64,000 bases of DNA from assembly GCA_028824015.1 (NCBI GenBank), contig JAPPFC010000017.1, forward strand, positions 205,945-269,944, in the 5' to 3' direction. The notes beneath the pieces are model-generated. The model was not told the origin of the DNA. It saw only the letters and a list, made by a program, of their open reading frames with translations, and did no database searches. Shown in pieces: positions 38,877 through 47,394 of the stretch; position 1 is the stretch's first letter, and every line of letters starts with the position of its first letter. The position numbers and the translations under genes are program-made. This stretch comes from a bacterium. Lineage in GTDB: Bacteria > Actinomycetota > Acidimicrobiia > Spongiisociales > ZC4RG35.

Positions 38877-40218
38877 CGGACGCTCACAACACTCCCTGAT
38901 ACGGCGCCTGATCGTCAACCTGGCGGTCGTCGCCGGCATGGCGGCCGTCCTGGGAGCGGTGCTGAACGCCGCCCTGGGAACGCCGCCCTGGCTGGCCGGT
39001 CTGATCTCGGGGATCCTGGGTCTCGGAGCCTACGGCATGGTCCTGTTCCGGCTGCGCAACACCCTGGTGGGATTGGGCCAGGCGGCGGAGGACCTGTTGG
39101 GTAGGGACGCCGAACCCCGGCCGCGGCCCACGGGCATCGAAGAGGTGGACCGCCTGGCGGACTCTCTCCGGAGGGCCGGACGCCACTTCCGGGACACCGA
39201 GGACGCCCTCCGGAGAGAACGGAGTCTCCTGGAGGTGGTGCTCGAAGCACTGCCCGGAGGTGTCCTGCTGGTGGAAGCCGACGACCAGGTGGCCTATTCG
39301 AACTCGGCCTGCCGCCAGATGCTGGGCACCGTGGAAGACCCGTCGGGCCGTCTGGCGCTCCGACAGATCAGGGGAATGGTGACCCGGGCGCGGGGCAGCG
39401 ATCAGTTCTATGAGGAGATCCTGCACCGCGGCTATCCGGAACGCACCCTGGCCGTGAGGGCCTTCACGATCGACGCCGAAGGGCGGGTGCTGTTGATCGT
39501 TCTGGATCTCACCGAGAGCAGGCGGGTGGAGACCATGCGGCGGGACTTCGTCACCGACGCCTCCCACGAACTGAAGACCCCGGTGGCCTCGGTTCTCGCC
39601 TCGGCCGAGGCTCTGCAAATGGCCCTGGAGAACGATCCGGTGTCGAGCCGGATGTTCGCCGACCGGGTCCTGTCGGCGGCCTTGCGCCTGTCACGGCTGA
39701 TCTCGGACCTGCTGGATCTCTCCCGCCTGGAGGCACAGGACCCCACCGCCGATGACTTCGACCTGGAAGAGGTGGTGATCTCGGAGGTGAAGCCGTTTGT
39801 CACCTCCGCCCGCCAGAAGGACATCGCATTCTCGGTGGAGACCACCGCCGCGGCAGTGAGGGGGTCGTCGGCCGAACTCGGCCTGGCCATCCGGAACCTG
39901 TGCGACAACGCGCTCCGGTACACCGAGGAGGGCGGGAGGATCGCGGTCACCCTCGATCGGCGCAACGGCGAGGCGGCCGTGACGGTCACCGACACGGGAG
40001 TGGGGATCCCCGGCAGGGACCTGGGACGGATATTCGAGAGGTTCTACCGGGTGGACGTGGCTCGCTCCCGGGGAACGGGGGGCACCGGTTTGGGTCTGGC
40101 GTTGGTCAAGCATGTCGCCGAGCGGCACGGGGGGAAGGTGACGGTGGAGAGCCTCCTGGGAGAGGGATCCACCTTTGTGCTCCGGATCCCCCTGGCAGTG
40201 ACGGACACCTCCCACTGA
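38866..40218 (+). CDS. Sensor histidine kinase (PhoR-like)
   Basis: TM N-terminus, PAS-like region, H-box DASHELKTPVASVLASAEAL, GVGIPGRDLGRIFERFYRVD, GGTGLGLALVKH. Confidence 0.93.
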   Translation: MRPDGRSQHSLIRRLIVNLAVVAGMAAVLGAVLNAALGTPPWLAGLISGILGLGAYGMVLFRLRNTLVGLGQAAEDLLGRDAEPRPRPTGIEEVDRLADSLRRAGRHFRDTEDALRRERSLLEVVLEALPGGVLLVEADDQVAYSNSACRQMLGTVEDPSGRLALRQIRGMVTRARGSDQFYEEILHRGYPERTLAVRAFTIDAEGRVLLIVLDLTESRRVETMRRDFVTDASHELKTPVASVLASAEALQMALENDPVSSRMFADRVLSAALRLSRLISDLLDLSRLEAQDPTADDFDLEEVVISEVKPFVTSARQKDIAFSVETTAAAVRGSSAELGLAIRNLCDNALRYTEEGGRIAVTLDRRNGEAAVTVTDTGVGIPGRDLGRIFERFYRVDVARSRGTGGTGLGLALVKHVAERHGGKVTVESLLGEGSTFVLRIPLAVTDTSH

Positions 40219-40306
40219 GGGAGGCTCTCTTTCCTCCGGACCTCTTCGGCCCTGGCCGGTCCGCAGGTCGGGGCGGGGGCGCTCTGGGGGTATCGTGAAA
40301 ACCCGA

Positions 40307-41725
40307 ATGGTCTACGATGCGGTGGTGGTCGGAGCGGGTCCCAACGGCCTGACCGCGGCGGTCGTCCTGGCGGAGGCGGGATGTTCCACATTGGTGGTGG
40401 AGGCTTCGGAGAGCATCGGCGGCGGTTCCCGCACGGCGGAACTGACTCTCGGGGGGTTCCGCCACGACGTGTGCGCCACGGCCCACCCCCTGGGGCGGGG
40501 ATCGCCCGTCTTTCGCCGTCTTCCCCTGGCGAAGTACGGGTTGCGTTGGGTCCATCCGCCCACAGCCCTGGCCCATCCGCTCGACGACGGCGAGGTGGTG
40601 GTGCTCGGCCGTTCGGTCGAGGAGACCTCCGAGGGCCTGGGCGCCGATGGGGTCCGCTACCGGCGGAGAATCGAAGGCATCGACCGGGCGTGGCCCGGGA
40701 TCGAAGACCGTTTCCTGGGGCCGGCGCTGGGATCGGCGTCCGATCCGCTGGGGATGCTGAAACTGGCGTCCTTTGTCCGTCCGGCCTCCTGGGAAATGGG
40801 GAGGTTCAAGGGCCCGGCGGCCCGTTCCCTGCTGGCGGGCTGTGCGGCTCACTCGATGATGCCGCTCGGAAGGTTGTTCACCGCCGGGGTGGGATGGCTT
40901 CTCCTGGCGGCCGGGCACCGGTACGGATGGCCCTTCGTGGCGGGAGGCTCCCAGGCTTTGGTGGATGCCCTGGCGTCTCACTTCACCGACATGGGAGGTG
41001 AGATCGAGACCGGGCGCCGGATCACCGACCTGGCTCAGCTTCCCCCCTCCAGGGTGGTGCTGGCGGACGTGGCGCCCGGGGCGCTCACAGGCATGTTCGG
41101 AGAGGAAGGGTCTGCCCGTACGGCTGGGGTTGGAAGAGGATTCCGCCACGGCCCGGGGGTCTTCAAGCTGGACTGGGCGCTGTCCCGACCGGTGCCGTGG
41201 AGGGATGCCCGGATGGCGATGGCCGGGGTGCTCCACCTGGGAGGCGACCATCGGCAGATCGCCTCGGCCGAGCGGATGGTGTGGCGCGGCCACGCTCCCG
41301 ACCGGCCCTTCGTGATTGCTGCTCAACCTTCCCGGTTCGATCCCTCCCGCACCCCGGGGGGAGGACAGACCCTGTGGGCTTACACTCACGTGCCTTCCGG
41401 GAGCCCGGTCGACATGCGGGAGGCGGTGGAGGCTGAGATCGAGCGGCATGCTCCGGGGTTCTCCGAGACCGTCCTGGCCTGTCACACCGTCGCGGCCTCG
41501 GAGTGGGAGAGCTACAACCCCAATTACGTGGGGGGAGACATCGGCGGCGGGGTGATGGGCGTGCGCCGGTTGCTGCGGGGGCCCTTCCGGGGACGGTCAC
41601 CCTACGGGACGGGAGTGGACGGGATCTTTCTCTGTTCGTCCTCCACTCCCCCGGGAGCGGGTGTCCACGGCATGTGCGGCTACCACGCCGCCCAGGCGGC
41701 CCTGGGGAGGATCAAATCCGGGTGA
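40307..41725 (+). CDS. FAD-dependent oxidoreductase (phytoene desaturase/CrtI-like superfamily)
   Basis: DAVVVGAGPNGLTAAVVLAEAG dinucleotide-binding; C-terminal FLCSSSTPPGAGVHGMCGYHAAQAAL. Confidence 0.88.
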   Translation: MVYDAVVVGAGPNGLTAAVVLAEAGCSTLVVEASESIGGGSRTAELTLGGFRHDVCATAHPLGRGSPVFRRLPLAKYGLRWVHPPTALAHPLDDGEVVVLGRSVEETSEGLGADGVRYRRRIEGIDRAWPGIEDRFLGPALGSASDPLGMLKLASFVRPASWEMGRFKGPAARSLLAGCAAHSMMPLGRLFTAGVGWLLLAAGHRYGWPFVAGGSQALVDALASHFTDMGGEIETGRRITDLAQLPPSRVVLADVAPGALTGMFGEEGSARTAGVGRGFRHGPGVFKLDWALSRPVPWRDARMAMAGVLHLGGDHRQIASAERMVWRGHAPDRPFVIAAQPSRFDPSRTPGGGQTLWAYTHVPSGSPVDMREAVEAEIERHAPGFSETVLACHTVAASEWESYNPNYVGGDIGGGVMGVRRLLRGPFRGRSPYGTGVDGIFLCSSSTPPGAGVHGMCGYHAAQAALGRIKSG

Positions 41726-42034
41726 CGGGTCTCCCCTTTTTCGCGAAAACGGGCACTATCTCGCGAAACCGGGACTGGTTTTTCTGCCCTCCGGGCCCAT
41801 CCCCCACCACCACCGAGCCATCTCGGGTCGCGAAAATCCGCGGGGCGGTGATAGGTGCGGATTCTCGGATCCCTAACGTCCTCAGCCGGAGAGCTCTGGT
41901 CCGGCCGGAGGCTGTGTTGTAGTTAATACAGGGTGTGACCGGGATACGAGGAAGTCAACCCCCACGTAACTAAGTTTTTCGCGCTCTCGCTGGAATTCCT
42001 GGCGGTTGAAGGATTTCCGTCCCTACCGGGGTCC

Positions 42035-42811
42035 CTAGTGCTCGGCGGGCTCGAAGATGGTGAAGGTCCCCTTCTGGTCGTCGTTGACGACTGCGAAGCG
42101 GCCCACCGCTATCTCCGTTACCGGGACGCAGACGTCGCCTCCCAGGCTCTCCACGCGGGCGGCTGCCTCGTCGGCGTCGGCTACCTGGATGTAGACCATC
42201 CAGTGGGGAGGGATCTCTCCCCAGTTATCGTCCATGACTATTACCCCGGCGGTCGGCATCTCCCCGACGTTGGCCAGGTGGTATTCGCCACCCTGGAGCA
42301 TGGGCATGCTGCTCCACTCCCACCCGAACAGCCCGCTGTAGAAGCGCTGGGTGGCTTCCAGGTCCCTGGTGTACAACTCGTTCCACACCAGCGCGCCGGG
42401 GGTGTTCTTCACCTCGGCGGGGCCGGACTCCAGTGCCTGCCAGAGGAAGAACGCCGCTCCTCCGCCCGGTTCCTCCAGGAGGGCGACCTTTCCGTTCCCC
42501 ACGTCGGCGGGCCCCATGCGGAAGGTGGCGCCCAGGGACCGGGCGACCTCGGCGGTGGCCTCCATGTCGGCGGTGGCGATGTAGGAGAACCAGAGAGGCG
42601 GCACCCCCTCGGGGAACATGCCCGGCATCGATGGTCCCATGGCGCCCACGGTCTTTCCGTCCAGGTTGAACATGGTGTAGGTCATCCCGGTGTCGCCCAT
42701 GGGAACATCGGTCCACTCCCAACCGAACATGCCGTTGTAGAAGGTCTTGCCCCGCTCGGGATCGGGAAGGTAGATGTCCATCCAGCAGAAAGTGCCGTGG
42801 GGGTGCTTCAT
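42035..42811 (-). CDS. VOC family protein with two glyoxalase-like domains
   Basis: Two repeats: WMDIYLPDPERGKTFYNGMFGWEW and WNELYTRDLEATQRFYSGLFGWEW. Confidence 0.9.
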   Translation of the reverse strand: MKHPHGTFCWMDIYLPDPERGKTFYNGMFGWEWTDVPMGDTGMTYTMFNLDGKTVGAMGPSMPGMFPEGVPPLWFSYIATADMEATAEVARSLGATFRMGPADVGNGKVALLEEPGGGAAFFLWQALESGPAEVKNTPGALVWNELYTRDLEATQRFYSGLFGWEWSSMPMLQGGEYHLANVGEMPTAGVIVMDDNWGEIPPHWMVYIQVADADEAAARVESLGGDVCVPVTEIAVGRFAVVNDDQKGTFTIFEPAEH

Positions 42812-42863
42812 CGATGTCGCTCCTTGAAGTTGGGCGGCCGCGGCCGCCTCGTGCTATCTCCAG

Positions 42864-42938
42864 CACGCCCGGAGGGACTCGAACCCCCAACCTTCTGATC
42901 CGTAGTCAGACGCTCTGTCCAAATTGAGCTACGGGCGC
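42864..42938 (-). tRNA. tRNA-Arg (anticodon ACG)
   Basis: Minus-strand cloverleaf: acceptor GCGCCCG/CGGGCGT, anticodon arm TCTGA-CTACGGA-TCAGA, T-loop TTCGAGT; no encoded CCA. Confidence 0.92.
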
Positions 42939-43128
42939 AGGGCCTGAACCAAAGGATAAGCCTACCCGGGGACACGAAACCCCGCGGAGGGTTCTTATCT
43001 GGGGATTTTCCGGGTCAAGACTCGATGGGCGCCGACCCTATGAGGGTGACAAATGTCGGTTTCCGTCCATCCGGTCGGTTATTCTGATGTTCCCAAGCTG
43101 GGAGGCTCAAAAGGATGAGCGCAGGACC

Positions 43129-44895
43129 ATGACTGGCGAAGCCATCTTGGTGCTGGCGATTCTGGTCGGCACGGTAGCGCTATTCGTTTCGGAGAAATAT
43201 CCGCTCGATCTGGTGGCGATGATCGGGCTGGGCGCGTTGCTGATCTTCGGGCTGGTGACTCCCGAGGAAGGATTCTCCGGATTCAGCAACCCCGCCACGC
43301 TCACCGTGGCGGCGATGTTCATCCTGAGCGCCGGCCTGCAAAAAACCGGCGCCACCGCCGCGGTGGGACGGCTCATGGTGCGTTACGGGCGAAGCCACTA
43401 CTCAGCTCTGGTCGTGATAATGGCCACCATCACGGTCATGTCGGCATTCGTCAACAACACCGCCGCCGTCGCCGTCTTCATCCCTCTTGTGACGATCCTC
43501 GCCAACCGACGGAGGATCTCGGCGTCCAAGCTGCTGATCCCACTCTCCTATGCCTCCCAGTTCGGCGGGGTGTGCACTCTGATCGGAACCTCCACCAACC
43601 TCCTGGTGAGTTCCATCTCCGATCAGGCCGGTTACGGCCCTTTCAGCATGTTCGAGTTCAGCCGGATGGGATTGATCCTCTTCGCAGCCGGGGTCGCCTT
43701 CTTCCTGGTGTTCGGACGGTGGCTGCTGCCCGACCGCCAGCAGAGGGAGTTGGCTTCCACCTATCACCTGGGCGAGTACGTCACCGAGTTGAGGGTCCGC
43801 CAGAGGTCTCCCCTGGTGGGCAAGTCGGTGATCGAGAGCAGGCTCGGGGTGGATCATGACGTGACCGTCCTGCGGGTGCTGGAGGGAGGCGAAGCCGGTT
43901 GGGCGCCCCTGCGGCAGACTCTCAAACCGGACGACGTGTTGCTGGTGCACGGATCGATCGCCGACCTGATGCGCCTGCAGGGATCGATGGGGATGGAACT
44001 GAACGTCGACTTCAAACTCCGCGACGAGACCCTGCAAACCGAGGACCTGCGCCTCGTCCAGGCCCTGGTGGCGCCCGGCTCTCCCCTGATCGGCCACACG
44101 CTGAAGGAGGCGGACTTCCGCAACCGCTACAAGGCCCTGGTGCTGGCCATGCAGCGGCGGGGGGAGACCATCAACGACAAGCTCAGTTCGATCACCCTCA
44201 GCATGGGTGACGTCCTGTTGGTCCAGGCCCACGAAGGGGAGATAACCACCCTTCGGCGCAGCAACGACTTCATCGTCCTCAACGAGGTGCCGGGCTCGGT
44301 CCTTCGCCGCAAGGCCCCCCTGGCCATCGGGATCATCGTGGCGGTGGTGGGCCTGGCGGCGTTCAACGTTTTCCCGATCCTGGTCACCGCCCTGTTGGGC
44401 TGCGTGGCGATGCTGGTCACCCGGGTGCTCCGCCTGGAGGAGGCCTACAACGCCGTCAACTGGCAGGTCATCTTCCTGCTGGCCGGGATCCTTCCCCTGG
44501 GGTTGGCCATGCAGAAGAGCGGCGCGGCCGGTGCGCTGGCCGAGCGGGCGGTGGAAGTGGTGGGGGACATGGGACCGGTGGCGGTGCTGGCCGTGATCTA
44601 TCTGATGACCTCCGTCATGACCGACACCATGACCAACGCGGCGGCCGCGGTGCTGCTGGCGCCCATCGCCATCTCGACCGCTGAACAGATCGGGGTCGAT
44701 CCCCGCCCGTTCTTGATGGCGATCACCTTCGCCGCCTCCACCGGGTTCTCGACGCCGGTCGGTTACCAGACCAACACCATGATCTACAACCCCGGGGGAT
44801 ACAAGTACACCGACTTTTTACGCACCGGCGTGCCGCTAAGTATCCTGTTCTGGATATTGTCGGTGATCTTCATCCCCCAGTTCTGGGCCTTCTAG
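43129..44895 (+). CDS. SLC13 family permease with two RCK_C (TrkA-C) domains
   Basis: Multi-TM flanks with AFVNNTAAVAVFIP, IGTSTNLLVSS; central paired RCK_C-like segments. Confidence 0.88.
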   Translation: MTGEAILVLAILVGTVALFVSEKYPLDLVAMIGLGALLIFGLVTPEEGFSGFSNPATLTVAAMFILSAGLQKTGATAAVGRLMVRYGRSHYSALVVIMATITVMSAFVNNTAAVAVFIPLVTILANRRRISASKLLIPLSYASQFGGVCTLIGTSTNLLVSSISDQAGYGPFSMFEFSRMGLILFAAGVAFFLVFGRWLLPDRQQRELASTYHLGEYVTELRVRQRSPLVGKSVIESRLGVDHDVTVLRVLEGGEAGWAPLRQTLKPDDVLLVHGSIADLMRLQGSMGMELNVDFKLRDETLQTEDLRLVQALVAPGSPLIGHTLKEADFRNRYKALVLAMQRRGETINDKLSSITLSMGDVLLVQAHEGEITTLRRSNDFIVLNEVPGSVLRRKAPLAIGIIVAVVGLAAFNVFPILVTALLGCVAMLVTRVLRLEEAYNAVNWQVIFLLAGILPLGLAMQKSGAAGALAERAVEVVGDMGPVAVLAVIYLMTSVMTDTMTNAAAAVLLAPIAISTAEQIGVDPRPFLMAITFAASTGFSTPVGYQTNTMIYNPGGYKYTDFLRTGVPLSILFWILSVIFIPQFWAF

Positions 44896-44994
44896 CCAAG
44901 GTAGTGACCGGAGGTGCGGGGCATCCGGAATCGGGGACGGTCGGGTACCCGCCACCGGTTTCCCATGGGTGATGCCAGCTCGTAAGGTGGCCGG

Positions 44995-47322
44995 ATGACC
45001 TGGCAGATCGCCTTCCTGATCCTGCTGTTGGTGGCTATGGCCTACCTGTTCCTGACGGCCAGGCTGCCGGTCGATCTGACCGCCTTCCTGGGCCTGGCGG
45101 TGTTGATCCTGGGAGGGTACGTGGGTCCCACCGAGGCGTTCAGCGGTTTCGCCTCTCCGGCGGTCATCACCATGCTGGCGATCTTCATCATCAGTGCCTC
45201 CCTCCTGTACACGGGTGTGGCCGACATTGTGGCGTCGAGGATCTACAAGCTCGTGGGCAGCAGGGAGATACCGCTGGTGATCACCCTGATGCTGGTGGCG
45301 GGCATCCTGTCGGCGTTCATGAACAACATCGCGGCCACGGCCGTCCTGATGCCGGCGGTGGCGGCCATCGCCAGGCGGGCCGGCCTGTCGCCGTCCCGTC
45401 TGATGATGCCTCTGGCTTTCGGGTCCATCCTGGGCGGCACCACCACCATGGTCGGGACCCCGCCCAACATCGTGGCGGCCTCGATCCTGGCCGAGCGCGG
45501 GCTCGATCCGTTCGGCCTCTTCGACTTCACGCCCGTGGGTGGACTGCTGCTGGGCGGGGGAGTCCTGTTCATGATCACGCTGGGGAGAAAACTCCTGCGC
45601 GATCGTCTCGCCGGCCCGGGAGCGGTCGATTCGGCCGATCTGACCCACATCTATCATCTGGAGGAGCGGCTGTTCACGATCAGGATCCCGAACCGGTCGC
45701 CGCTCGACAATGTCACGCTGGCGCAGGCCAACCTGTCGGGCGCACTGGGCATCCAGGTGGTCTCCATTCACCGGCCCGGGTCCAAGAAGCTGGTTCCCGA
45801 GGCCGACACGCTGCTTAGGAGCGGGGACGTGCTCCTGGTGGAGGGACGCCTGCCCGACCTCGAGGACATCATGCGGCTGGGCGGGATGGAACTCCAACGC
45901 ACCACCACCCGGGAGATCCCGCGCATCAGGGGGTTTTCGGCGATCAGGGCCGAGGTTCTCGAGTCCTCCGATTTGGTGGGGAAGACGCCCAATGAAGCCG
46001 AGTTCCGGCAACGCTACCGGGTGGTGATCGTGGGGATCGATCGCCGGGGCAGGACCATCCGGGGAGGACTCGGATCGGAGGTGTTGGAGGCGGGGGACCG
46101 GATTATCGGGCTGGGCACCCGGACCGAGTTGCAAAGGATGCAGGGCGATCGGGACTTCAGGGTGACCAACCTGGGGCTGGCGGCGTTGAAGTCCATTGAG
46201 GATCACCTCTCGGTGATGAGGGTCCCCTCCGGGTCGTCCCTGGTGGGTACCACGGTGAAGGACAGCCGTCTGAGCGAGTTGTTCGGGGTCACCGTGGGCG
46301 CCATCGTCCACAACGGAGTGATCCGCATGGTCGCATCTTCCGACGACGTGATACAGGAGGGCGACGGGTTGCTGGTTGCCTGCGACACTGCGCGGGTGGA
46401 GCATCTGGTGAGGATCGGCGACATCAGTGTGGACCTGCAGGTGGATGTCGCCGAACTGCAGTCCGAGGACTATGGGATTGTCGAGGTGGCGCTTGCCCCA
46501 CGATCGGCCGCGGTGCGAAAGACGGTGCGCGACTTGGAGTTCCGCAATCGATACGGCCTGCAGTTGCTGGCCATCTGGCGAGACGGGAGGACGATCCGCA
46601 CCGGTCTGGCGGACCTCCGTTTCCAACTCGGCGACGCTCTCTTGGTCCAGGGTCCCTGGGAGCGGATCCGCCTGCTCGGGACCAATCCCGACTTCGTGGT
46701 CCTGTCTCCCGAGGGCCTCCGTCCGCGAAGACACACCAAGGCGCCGTTGGCTCTTGGAGCGCTGTTGCTGATGGTCGGCCTGGTGGTGTTCGGCGTCCAG
46801 CCGATCCATGTGGCGGCCTTCATCTCCGCCAGCCTGGTGCTGTTGTTCCGCACGGTCACGATGGAGGAGGCCTACCGGGCCATCGAATGGCGGACGATCT
46901 TCTTGGTGGCGGCGGTCCTCCCGGTGGGTTTCGCCATGGAGAGAACCGGCGCCGCCGGCCTGATGGTGGACGGGGTCATAGACCTCCTCGGCCCGCTGGG
47001 AAACTACGCGATCCTCATCGCCCTGGTTGTGCTGGCCAGTCTTCTCAGCCAGGCGCTCGACGGCGCTCCCTCGGTGGTCCTGCTGGCGCCGGTGGCGCTG
47101 GAGACTGCCGCGCAGCTTGGTATGAACCCCTACGCGGTGATGATGGGAGTGAGCCTGGCCGCGTCGGCGGCCTTCATGACTCCCTTCAGCCACAAGGCCA
47201 ACCTCCTGGTGATGGGCGCCGGGGGTTACCGCTCGATCGACTACGTCCGGGTCGGGACTCCGCTGACCGTCGTGGTCCTGGGGATCGTGGTGGCGCTCGT
47301 TCCTCTCGTATTCCCGCTCTGA
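44995..47322 (+). CDS. SLC13 family permease with about four RCK_C-like domains
   Basis: AFMNNIAATAVLMP, MVGTPPNIVAASIL; long cytosolic insert with four LxxGDxLLVxG/LGxGD-type RCK_C ends. Confidence 0.86.
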   Translation: MTWQIAFLILLLVAMAYLFLTARLPVDLTAFLGLAVLILGGYVGPTEAFSGFASPAVITMLAIFIISASLLYTGVADIVASRIYKLVGSREIPLVITLMLVAGILSAFMNNIAATAVLMPAVAAIARRAGLSPSRLMMPLAFGSILGGTTTMVGTPPNIVAASILAERGLDPFGLFDFTPVGGLLLGGGVLFMITLGRKLLRDRLAGPGAVDSADLTHIYHLEERLFTIRIPNRSPLDNVTLAQANLSGALGIQVVSIHRPGSKKLVPEADTLLRSGDVLLVEGRLPDLEDIMRLGGMELQRTTTREIPRIRGFSAIRAEVLESSDLVGKTPNEAEFRQRYRVVIVGIDRRGRTIRGGLGSEVLEAGDRIIGLGTRTELQRMQGDRDFRVTNLGLAALKSIEDHLSVMRVPSGSSLVGTTVKDSRLSELFGVTVGAIVHNGVIRMVASSDDVIQEGDGLLVACDTARVEHLVRIGDISVDLQVDVAELQSEDYGIVEVALAPRSAAVRKTVRDLEFRNRYGLQLLAIWRDGRTIRTGLADLRFQLGDALLVQGPWERIRLLGTNPDFVVLSPEGLRPRRHTKAPLALGALLLMVGLVVFGVQPIHVAAFISASLVLLFRTVTMEEAYRAIEWRTIFLVAAVLPVGFAMERTGAAGLMVDGVIDLLGPLGNYAILIALVVLASLLSQALDGAPSVVLLAPVALETAAQLGMNPYAVMMGVSLAASAAFMTPFSHKANLLVMGAGGYRSIDYVRVGTPLTVVVLGIVVALVPLVFPL

Positions 47323-47394
47323 ACGCCATGCCAAAGGGTGTCGTAGCGGTGGGCGGCCCCGCATGCCGGTGTATCTTCGTGTCTATGAGTCGGC

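Noticed and set aside
44836-47364. 842-aa minus-strand ORF opposite the second SLC13 permease
   Set aside because: Antisense shadow of a clear plus-strand transporter; His/Gln/Arg/Gly-rich composition typical of high-GC antisense frames.
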